Of a stretch of 64,000 bases of DNA, positions 43,501-55,500 are shown piece by piece. Origin of the DNA: Pararge aegeria (taxonomy: Eukaryota; Arthropoda; Insecta; Lepidoptera; Nymphalidae); contig NC_053197.1 in assembly GCF_905163445.1 (NCBI RefSeq), positions 5,642,001 to 5,706,000 of the forward strand. The letters are read 5' to 3'. A program made the translations under genes and the position numbers. The notes beneath the pieces are model-generated. The model ran no database searches. It was not told where the DNA came from and saw nothing but the letters and a program-made list of their open reading frames with translations. Position 1 is the stretch's first letter. Each line of letters opens with the position of its first letter.

Positions 43501-46500
43501 TGGGGTCTCAAGGTGCTGGAATGGCGAACACGCACCGCTAAACGCAGTGTTGGTAGACGACCGACAAGGTGGACGGATGACATCAAGCGGCTCAGGACCG
43601 TTGATTTTGGCACTCCATACAAAATACCTTTGTCTAGCAGTGGTCATCAAATGGTTAGAGTGATAATGATGATGAACACTGCCTTCGAACTTCTGTGCCT
43701 TATTAACTTTTGTAACGTGTTCATAAACTGTTTTATCTAGATGCTGGCTGCGTCGCGAGAGCTGCACAAGTACTTCCACGACTGCAAGGACACTTTGCAG
43801 CGCGTCAATGAAAAGGCACGCGGAGTTAGCGAGGAGCTGGGCCGTGACGCTATCAGTGTCGGTGTGCTGCAACGCAAACACCACAATTTTATGCAAGATC
43901 TAAGCACTTTGCAACAACAGGTACGCTGTAAGGCCCTCTATTCCAACGTTAAATTTAAAGTTACTGTCCTGCAGCAGCAAAAACCTAGGTCAAGCCACGA
44001 GAAAGCTGAAGGGTTCATATGATGGTTGCTGGGGCCGAAAAGTTTTAGAGTAGACATTGTTTACAGGTGTGAAGCGCCCTACACGATTAAGGCCACTTTC
44101 TTTCAAGAACAAGGAACTAAATGTTTAGAATCTAGAAATTTTAATTTAAAATGCCATTTTAATGTTAAGTGCCGTTGGTTTAATAATTGGGTCATTTTCT
44201 CAGATTCGTATCGCATTAAAGTATGATTATTAGGTGAATTGCTATTCTACAAGTAAATGGGATGACTTAGCAAGTATGAACTTACCTTATGAGGTTTATG
44301 AATGCTTCCGTCACCTATTCTGGATATAGCTTATCTAATAAAGATTTTTAGCCTCTCTTCTCATGGAACTAAAGTGGACACTTGCATCTAATGCGTGTTG
44401 CAGACCAAAAGTTATGCTAAGTTAGTTTATTATTGATTTCTTAAATTATTACCTATTGTCCAGGTCGAGGCGATAAGCGCAGAATGCGCACGTCTGGGCG
44501 CTTCGTATGCAGGCGACAAGGCGGCCGAAATTACACGACGCGAGGCGGAAGTAGCCGAAGCTTGGCGAGCGTTACAGGCCACCTGCGCCGCTCGACGCGC
44601 AAAGTTAGAAGACGCAGACCATCTGTACCGGTTCCTGAACATGGTGCGGGATCTGACCTTGTGGATGGACGATGTAGTACGCTCGATGAACACCGGAGAG
44701 AAGCCACGGTAAGCGACTAAGTGATTTAAGGGCAACATATTTTTGTGAAACTAGGCCCTTTTCAGTTTGCGTGCAGGACACGTATCCGAAACATATAAAA
44801 TTCAAAGGGCATTTATTTCAAGTAGGCCTAATATAAGCACTTTTGAAAAGACAAGCCAGTCTGTGTGTAGTGACTCTACCACCGGTTCGGAAGGCAGATT
44901 CTACCGAGAAGAAGCCGGCATGAAACTCATCAGTTGCTCTTTTCCAACATCATATAGGCTACGTATTCAATATTGTTGATGGATGCAACATACATCATGT
45001 AATCCTGGTGTAACATAAATAATTCTTGCTAACTTTATCAATAACTTTGGTTTTATTATTGTCATGTTAACAAACGTAAAACTTTTTGCAAATCTTCGGG
45101 GTGGTGAGCTCTTTGAAACATACGAAAGAAGTTTGTATTCATAAAAGTAGTTATAAAGTATGAAAAACTATTTGAATATGTTCTAGATTTAAATTTAAAC
45201 AATGCTATTTTACATTTTAATTTAAATTTTATTAAGGATCCTTGTAACATCAAAATCTGCCAAGATTTGGATGTAACAAGCTTACGAAACGAAAGATGGG
45301 CAATAAATTACATATTTACACTTAGCAGTATTGTCCCATATCGGAAAACATACAATTCTACTTTGGCTAGAAATTTTGAGTGAGTTATACGGATTCTGCA
45401 ATGTTTATAATTTTTTTTGAGATCATACAATTGCATGAAAATAACAACCCAAATGTCATATTACAGCGATGTAAGTGGCGTTGAGCTGCTTATGAACAAC
45501 CACCAATCGCTGAAGGCGGAGATCGAGACCCGCGAAGACAACTTCACAGGCTGCATCAGTTTGGGCCGCGAGTTGTTGGGAAGGCAACATTATGCGTCCC
45601 CGGACATCCGCGACAAGTTGCTGCAACTTACCAATCAGAGAAATGCGCTATTACGCCGCTGGGAGGAACGCTGGGAGAACTTGCAGCTTAGTAAGTCTTT
45701 TTATCCAATTCCGACTATTCCTGAGGGTCTGTCTGACTGCCTCGTTGGTCTACTGGTAAGCATGTTCGATCGTGAATTTTAAATAAATGGTACATTTCTA
45801 AACGTCCTCATTTTGTTACACAGGAAACTAAAACGAACTAATGTTTGTTTCAAAGCTTTACTTTACTTGCACACACATTATATACAAAGTAAACACATAT
45901 ACAGAAGAAACTAAGAATAGAAAATAGAGTGTGCAAAGTCGGTCTTATCACTAAAGCGATGACTTTCTTTCTCATAAAATTTTATACTGCACTCATTTCA
46001 GTTTGGCGTACACCTTACCATATTATTCACTTGACGCCTAATGATGTAGAATAAAACTTTATTCATTTATTATTGTTTGGTTGATACTTCAGCTGTATGT
46101 ATTGTGCACCATATTTCGTCCTTGGAAATGCATTAATAAATAAACTTACGTGCACAGTCTTGGAGGTGTACCAATTCGCCCGCGACGCTGCGGTGGCTGA
46201 AGCGTGGCTGATCGCGCAAGAACCCTACCTAATGTCTCAAGAGTTAGGACATACTATAGACGAAGTTGAAAGCCTCATAAAGAAACACGAGGCCTTCGAG
46301 AAGTCAGCAGCAGCTCAGGAAGACCGGTTCAGTGCTTTGCAGAGACTCACCACGGTAAGTGACGTGTAAATCTTTAAGCACATACTACATAACTACAAAC
46401 AGGTCTAAGTTGGTCGGACTGAAGTGAGTCACGAGTGACTGCGCTGACAAACTTCGTATGTAATACGGGAATCTATTTCGGGGGGACCGAGTTTCGTCTC

Positions 46501-49500
46501 CCGCACACGCACCTCTAAGTTTTCGGAGATATAGACATAATTAAATATCACCTGTTTTAACCGATTATATATCACTTATTTTATCGGTGAATTAAAACCT
46601 CGTGAGGATACCTGCATGCGTGCACGGCTAACATAGGCAGTAGATATAAATTATATCGCCTGACAAGGGGTAAAATTTACCTGTCCCATCAGTCAAAGCT
46701 CGGCAACAGGGAAAGTTTAGCTCCGTTATTATTACACCTATACTCCAGGGGAAAAATGTCTCTTACCTTTGCTAGCCGTGCTGAGTGTTCTCAAAAGCGT
46801 TTAAAAATATTCTAAACCACACTTGGCCAGTATGGTGAACAGCAGCGTATGGCTTCCTCACTATGAGAGGACCCGTGCCCTGCATTCATAGTACAATGTT
46901 TGCTCGCTCGCCATCGAAGAGTTGTTTTCGAGTATAGAAATACCTGAACACCGGAGAAAACTTGATCTCATTTGCATTGTGTGGAAGCTCGCATTTGTCT
47001 ACAATTATTTAGCTCTACAGAAATAACGCTCGTATATCAAAAATCACATGTACAGAATTTGCGACTCTAAAGCGAGAGACATTAGATCCATTTTACTTTG
47101 AAAATAAAGGGTTTGATTTTTGAAAAGGACCCCTCGATTGCGAGCGTGCAAATCTTGTTCTAAGGCTACAGTATTTATTAGGACATTGATATGTTTATAA
47201 TTTTGATGATGGCTGAAATTCAAAAGTAGTGTGAGGTATGTGTGCGGGCGTCTGGGAAAGCTAACTTCAGACCGGCCAAATAAAATTGTGGGAAATGTAT
47301 TATAGTGTAATGAATGGTGTCTGTGTAAAGTTGCTCGCTGATACTTGTACTATTATCTTTTCTTTACTTTATTTTCATTTAATCTGCTTGGTTTTCTTGC
47401 TTGGTAGTTGTGGTGTTGGTTTTCTTTTAATTTTCTTTTTCTTTTTCTTTAATTCACTATTAGCTTGAAAAGAATGCAGCAACGCTATGGCCCACTGAAC
47501 AACCTTGGGATAATTATGACGAATCCTCCTTCATACTACAACCTCCACCTCCCTCTAAAAAGTTTTCTCCCCTGAACAAACACAAATCCTTTCCAGAACA
47601 CAGCACATATGACTCCCCGCCCATAGGTGAAGTGGTTTATGAAATCATAAACTCCAGCGAGAAATATAAACTACCTGAAAAGTACGTAACAAGGAACTTG
47701 CGATTGAATTATTCACAAGCACCATTACAAAAAAACGATTCCTATCTTTGGTCGGCAGTTACGAACAAAAGCTTATCAACAATATCTGAAACCAGCAGTC
47801 CAAATACGCCTCTAAAAGCGCCTTTATCTCCAGATATATACAGTTCAGTTTTCTTTGAATACACCCCAGAAAATGAACAACGAAACGATAGGCTATCCTG
47901 CATAGATTTCATATTATGGGAAAGACTGTATTACCAACACGTTACTCCGAATGTATCGTTATTAAGGCGTAACAGTTCGACGTCTTCGAGGTCAAGCATA
48001 AAGGGGTTAATAAAAAGACTTTCATGGAGAAAGAGGTCTTCAGACAGTGAGCATAAGAGCGAAGACGCCGTGCTATCATTACCCGGTTTAACGAGTAGTT
48101 CGAAGGTAGTTAATGATTTAGGCAAAGAAATTAAATTGGTACCATTATCTTCTTCCCTTCTGCTCCTATCCCAAACACGCAGTTTACTGTACCCGGAGGG
48201 TGAATGGTACTATAGCTACTTGGATAGAGTAAGTTTGGCTGGTGGTATATTGCATGAGCTTTGTGTGTAATCTTTATGCATGATTTTATTAACGTATTAT
48301 ATTGAACTCTAGCTTTTACCTTTTATTACGTGTAATATTCGGGTTAAACTGTATCTCACATTTCATTGGACATCGTTGCACTTTATTCTACATTGGTGTT
48401 TAAATGTCTGTATACTTTCAAATTATATCTCACTTGGTTCTTTCCATTAAGAGTTGACGAGTAAGAAGTTAGGGTACAGCTAGTAAAGTAATAACAATAG
48501 TTTGTATATAAGCTTTATATTTCTAATAATGCGTCTACAACTACATATTCAAAATAGAGATATATTTCTGATGAACAAAGGGTATCGGATAACATACATA
48601 CCCTTTGTCATAGTGGTTTGAAGCTAATAATTTGGTTCTTAACGGAAAAAAACCAAGCTTATAAAATTCACTTTACCTAATGTTAAACACGTGAAAACCA
48701 GTGTACTACTTAATAATGAGGAACTGAAACTGGAGGATACGACCGTTTTTCTAGGAATAAAGTTAGATTCTAAACCTCATGGAAATAATTTATCGAGATA
48801 CCATACTTGAATAAAGATATTTTGACTATGACTTTGACTGTGACATATTAATAATGAATTACATACGTGACAATAATACGCTAATTTATTAAAATAATTT
48901 TGTAAATAAACAAAATATAATTATGGGAAACAAAAATGTATCAAGCTAAAAGCCTCACTAATACTAAACGTTCTGTGCTGTTGCTACGACTCAGCAAAGT
49001 AACGAAACAATATTAATTTTCCATCTCTTTCCGTTCAGTTTGAGGTGAAAGAGATGAAACGGCGTCAAGAAGCCGCCGAGGCCGCTGAAAGAGAGAGGCA
49101 GGAGCGTGAAGCGGCCGAAGCCGCCGCAGCGGTGGCCGCAGCACAAGATGCGGTCGACCGCGCCGCGTCGCCTGAACCGCAGCCGCAGGGTAAGTGGACG
49201 CACATCCTTGTCTCTCCATACACAGTTCGTTGGCCGATGTATCTTCAGAATATGCCCGCGCATTTTTATTTTCGTTTTTATGGATAGGTTTTCAGTGCCT
49301 TCACAATTAAACACTTTAATTGAAACTCATTCTGAGAGGAGTGGGTCGGTGATAAGTTGATAATGGTGATCGGTGATCGGCTATTTGCAAGGTGCTGTTA
49401 GTTAAAGTGTAACGAAACGAAACGCTGCATCACTATTTCAACGCTATGCTAAGTTTTTTAGCAAAGTCATATAACATGTTTGCAGATGGTAAATGTCTTA

Positions 49501-52500
49501 TCTTTCGTTTGTTTTTTCTTGATTATTGATATGTTAGAAGTAAGAACTTCTCAAGCACTCTATAGGAGAAAAGTCTGAAATTTTTTGTTTTAGGTATCCA
49601 AATAGAATTTATAAAAACTACTCAAATCAAACTAGAATTAAAAAAGGTGTTTTGCAGTTTAGTGTTTTAAGAAAATATATATCTGAAGATGCATCGTTTC
49701 AATAATTTTGTAAAATTTAACATTATACTGTCAACTTTGACTTTATGAATTAAAAATTAGGAATTAAAAAATCTTTAATGTAATGAATAACTATACAATA
49801 GTGTTATAAGTTGAAAGGATGTGAAACGGAAAACGTTATTTTTATTGACTAGTGGAAAACACAAATTATTCAAAATTAACCACACTTCGAATCACGGATT
49901 GCAATGTAAGCACGCATGTCTTATTTCCTAGCACTATGAAGTATAACTTTTCAACAAATTAATAATGTTCATACTAATTCTCACCGTTCAAATGGTGAAT
50001 GCTGCTTGCAGTCTGCAATAACACATTTTTTTATATAAATTTAAAAAGGAACAGAAAAATTTTATAAGACTGATTCAGCACTTTCGATAGTTATATCTAT
50101 TACCAACTAAGACTTAGCACTTTCGCACAGCGACTAAGAAAGCCTTAAGTCTTACGGCGTCGCTTGCCGCTTTCCATGTGAATATTATCTCTTGCATCGC
50201 TTACTCGGTCCGCAAACGATATTGAACTTTATTTTTATACATTCAAAGATCATTATAAATAATATACTTCAGGTTATGTTCAGATGAAACTTGTTCTTTA
50301 CTCAGACATACACGGGCTTCCCTGATTCTTGATAGCATTGAAATAGTAACAGTGCCCGAAATGCAATTAATGACGAGAAATTTGACACATCATGACATGC
50401 AACAACTTGTAATCACGATTCACGAGTGTATTACAGTAGATATCACGGTGAGTAGAAATAGTAACATGTGTAATGCATTTTAAGACTTTGACAACTCTTC
50501 ATACAGAAATGTTACGTTTGACGTTACAATTTGAAAAAGTGAGTGTCTTAGAGCTTAATAGAAACAAAATGGAAAAAGAAGGAAAGTGTAAAATGCATTT
50601 TATGACATTGAACTAACGTCACTGGTGAATGTCACTTTTGACGTCATAAATTGTTGCGATTGTGTTACATTTAAAACTTAATAGCGGTGTTCTCAAGGCG
50701 CTGTACTTGATAAACGTTTGCTCATGTTTGATATTTTGAATGAATTATACCAAGTCAAGTACAAGTCTCCACACCTAGCAAGTGTCGATGGATTTCTAGT
50801 ATCGACAACCGAACTCGAACGAACGAACTCTCGAGCTCGAGTTCTAAACAATTTGGAATCTACAAGCTATCTAGCTAATCTAGAGTTATTGCTTTTAACA
50901 AAAAAATATCAAAAATAATCTCTGACTTCTTTTCAGTTGCAATCATGATATTCCATTGATATTGAAATATAATTTACATCATAACAATGCAAAGACTGTC
51001 GATCACGATTGTCATAGTGTAATTAATTATGCCTCTTTTTTAAATTTATCTTAAAAAATAATTATGCGCCCGTACGAACAATGCCACTGGCATGATCCTC
51101 AACCTCAACCAAGCATGACAATGTCCAGGTTAATCGGACGGTATCGTGTTTCTTTAAACAACCATCAACACTTGCCAGATGTGCAAACTCGTACTAAAAG
51201 CCTGTACGGTTAGATGCATTATCACGGGTAGCAGTTTCGCTATCTGAACCAAGCCTCAATTGTATACATTCGTTCGCGGGCCGCGTTTCGCGTGCGAGAC
51301 AAAAGGGGATGTAACTTACCGATGTGTTGTCCACACATGCACACGCGTAGTCGTAAGGAGAACATCCACTAAAGCGGCTGAGAAGGCCCAAGAGCGACCG
51401 CATTCCCAGCCAGGTAACAGAGCGCTTATTATAAACCTACCGATGTATAGATACCCGGCTGTACGCATGTGCTTATACATCGTAGTTAAAAAGTGGGTGT
51501 CCTTTAAATTTTGACGGGTTACACTGCGCTCTTAACTTAGTTACGCCACGGGGGTAGATTTGTTTTTTATTTTTCTGTTTAGCTTTTATAACCATTTTTT
51601 AATTAGGCTAGGAACTTCTTAGGATCATTTATTTAGTGATGCTATGCACAATTTTCTTTAGTGTCGCACTTTTTCTGTGTTCACGTATATTTTTCATTTA
51701 ATAGGTGAGGGAATATCTGTCATATCCTTTATTTCTATGTTTTATATTTATGTAGACATTTTTCATATTCAACATCATGAATTTGGCCTGATTACATTTT
51801 GCATACATTGTTTCGTCACGCATAAACACATAATTATTAGATCAAAAATAAAAATAAAACATTTTAACACTTTGTTTTAACAAAATTAATTTATAGAATA
51901 TTTTTTATTAAGTCTTTCCGTCCAGTTGTATATGAACATTTATTAATAGTAAAAAACATTGAATTTTTGTCATACTATTTTCATGTGTCGTTGTGTGTTT
52001 TTCTAGCGTATTTCCATTTGCAGCGTATTCTCATAGTATGAACACATGTATTTGAAAAAATATAAAAAAATTAGTTAATAAAATCTGTCATATAATCATG
52101 TGTCGTCTCTTATATTTGTCCTGTATTATTAGAATATAATACATATTTTATATATACATATATAAATATTATTTCCTTATATAAAGTCTCATGAGCTATT
52201 TCACGGTGATGGTTTGATACTTCCATTCTCTTTTCTGTCTTCTCGGCTTTAAATGTAACTTATATACTTATAATATATTATATTATATAACGTGCTGTTA
52301 ATTTTAAACTGTGTTCTTCTCTTTCAACGATGCTGTCTTCGTAGAAGGTAGGTTTACCACACGGCCTAAAAGCGTGAGCCTTATCGCTTGTAATGTACCC
52401 TTCATAACATACGCACGGCTTTTATTTAGCTCGCTTCTCATGATTATTGTGCATGGTTGTTTTAGTTTCTATTATTTCTGCAGAAATTTTCGATTGTGTT

Positions 52501-55500
52501 TAAAATCCACTTTTATATGAGATTAATTAAGCAGATATGGTCTCATCTAAAACTGAACGCACCTCCTGTGTGTGACCGCATGTGATGCCTACTACATTAA
52601 GCTTGAAACATTTAGACGACGGGACCTTGCCCATTGGCGCCGCAAAACTGTTGAGCGGAATATGTCTCTGAAACGGTTTCGTAGTATGGCTTTACTATAA
52701 CTGACATACCCTAACAGGTCAGCCCACTATCAAGTACCTGTACCGAGCACTGCACCGTCAGCAGTTTACGCAATCGTCGAGCCTCGGGGCCATAACTAGG
52801 ACAGTGCATTTAGGGCCGCCACTCGACGCGTACTCATTATCAATATTATTATCAATTATTATCACTGGAAATACAGTGCACTTATCAATCTCTAGCAATC
52901 TCTATCATTTATCATCACTCCACATAGGACTACACCCCATACCATTAGAGTGTGATTACTGTTAAGTGCTAACTTGAAGGGAAATAAAATAAAAAAACCA
53001 GCTTTACTAAGCCAAGTTTATAGTATAATCTTTACACGCTTTCGAGTTGAAACAATCACGTTCGGTGAAATTGTCGTTCCGTTTCTGACAAGACAGTCTT
53101 AACTTACCTTTGGCACTTTTACTCAATAAGTGATAAACTTAACCGAATTATTTCGAAATAATTACTAATAAGTACTTTAAGTAGTTAAATAAACTAATCA
53201 ATAAAAGTAGCAATAAAGTTAAGTAATATGTAATGTACTTATACGAAATGCATATTATTCAGAATGTGTAGGTATATGTGTCTTATTTATGTTATATTTG
53301 AACTGCCTGTATGTGAACGAAACTAAATGTACTTACAAAAAAATAGACATTAGTGAGCGTAGAATAAAAGAACGCCTATCAAAGCCTTTTCCTAAGTTTA
53401 TTTTCACATAGAGGCAGTCTCTAGCATGTACTTACCCAAGCATGTACGCACGTAGCGTGTAGTGTAGTAGACGTAACTAGCACGTAGTATGCATGATGTA
53501 CGCAGAGGCGCCTAGCCCCCCCGCCCCCGTGAGCTCGCCCCAAGTGAGCTCGTCCCCAGTGAGCTCGTCCCCGCCCCCCGCCGCCTCACCCCCGCTGCAA
53601 GACACGCCCCGTCCCTCCTCGTCGAAACAAACACCAGCCAAACCCGCACGCCTGTCCAGTGAGTATAACACCACTACACTTTATTGTATATTGTTCGATA
53701 CTTTAACATGGTGTAAAATTGATTCGAAATCTAATACTTATTGTAATCTCACATTTATGTAACTCTCAGATTAATAAGAGACCAAAAGAAAATTGACCGA
53801 AGAGAGTTTAGCAAGTGCGGCATTTGTCGTGCTTAGTATTTTATTGAGTAAGTTAAGTAATGAAGTACTTACAGTCATATTCAAATTGTGTTGATTATGG
53901 GCTACATAAAAGGGCTAGATTGCGCAGCCGTAGATTCAGGTACTTTATAAAAAATACTCTAAGTACTTTAGATGGCATTATAATAGAAATAAATTCCCAC
54001 AGAAGTAAAATTTGAATCAACTTTGACACCGCATTTGTAACGGTAAAATTGTAGTTAACATTTTAGATATGTTAATAAAGTAGTATTTTACTTTTTTACT
54101 AATACGCGCAGTGTATGTTCAATAGTGCATGAAAATCATATTTATAACATTTGTGTTTTCTGGTGTTTTATTAAGTGTAAAAAATTTCGTGTTTTTTGTA
54201 CTTTAAATAATAATTTAGCATGTAATGCTTTTTGTTTTTTGCTGCGACGCAGTTTTGTTTTTTATGTTGCTTTGAATTATTTTTTCTTTTTTCCTCCCCT
54301 CCTTAACCCTCAATTTTTTATAATTTCCATTCCACCTTTTATCCTGAAATACGTCAATAATATCCTTGCACAATATTTATGCTTTTATTTATTACTCCTC
54401 ATTATTTTTCAAAATCCTACATCAACACCTTATCCCATATTTGCTAAACTCTACAACATTGCCAATGACTCCTTCCATCTTGTCTGAAACAAACGTCTTC
54501 ACCACACTTTTTCTTTGTCATACAAATCTCATCATACAAAACTTACTCAATCCTTTTATTTTCAACAATCTCTCCCACTCACTACACTCTTGCTCCATCT
54601 TTACCTCAACCTACCCTACCCGTCATATCATGACGTCAAATAGCTGCTGGTACGAGTTCTACGCCCGCAACGCCATCAACGTCCGGTAAGGTGAAGACGC
54701 GATCGCGAAGCAAGTCCCCCTTCAGAAGCTTCAGATGGCGTACGGCGAAGAAACTCCTCACTGGATCACACCATAGCGATGATGAAGGTACCCAAGATAC
54801 TGAATAGAGGTGGATGGAGTTTTAGGAAGTCAGTGCAGATTGATAAATCTGTAAGCATACGTTTTAAAAGTGTGATTCAGGACACCCAAGCGTGTGGGCA
54901 GCAAGACTAAAAACTGGTTTGAAAATAACCGTTATTTATTGATGTTAACTCAGACTGAATCGAACTTCGTAACTAATTAATATGCGAGCCATATATTTCA
55001 AACCGCTCTTATACTAGTTTCTTGTAAGTGAACGTGGACTCACAGAGGTATGCTCATCGCTAAACTGCTTAGTGATTACCCCTACCGGTACTAAAAGTCC
55101 CCGGTTTTTCGACACTGGTTGGTAGGGAAAATGATTTTTCATTGCTCCCTCAAATGAAGATTACCTCCTGAATTAATACTTGGTTAAATTTTATCCCAGC
55201 AAATTCAAGGTTTTATGCAGGAATAACAATAACTGAATTCTGCGCAGATCAAGTCACGTGCAGAAGCTGTTAATGCGTTAAAATATTATTACCTGAAGAT
55301 ATATGGGTTCAAAAATATTAATGTATGATCTGGTTTAGTATCTTACTGTCTTCCTACAGCTTTGTTAAGCCCTGAAATATTCTTAGTTACAACTCCACAT
55401 CTATTCCTTATCGAAACATAACTGTTCATTTTCGCGACGAATGCTTTGTGTGCTGATGTTTGCCCGCGCATGAGTTTTACTTGTTTCGTGTTTGTTTGTA

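Noticed and set aside
47286..47468. 60-codon frame ending at the alternative exon
   Set aside because: Its hydrophobic end is just the polypyrimidine tract read as Phe/Leu codons.
54125..54689. Two plus-strand frames of 107-120 codons with hydrophobic runs
   Set aside because: They come from the pyrimidine-rich intron; the end of the second overlaps exon 34 in the wrong frame.
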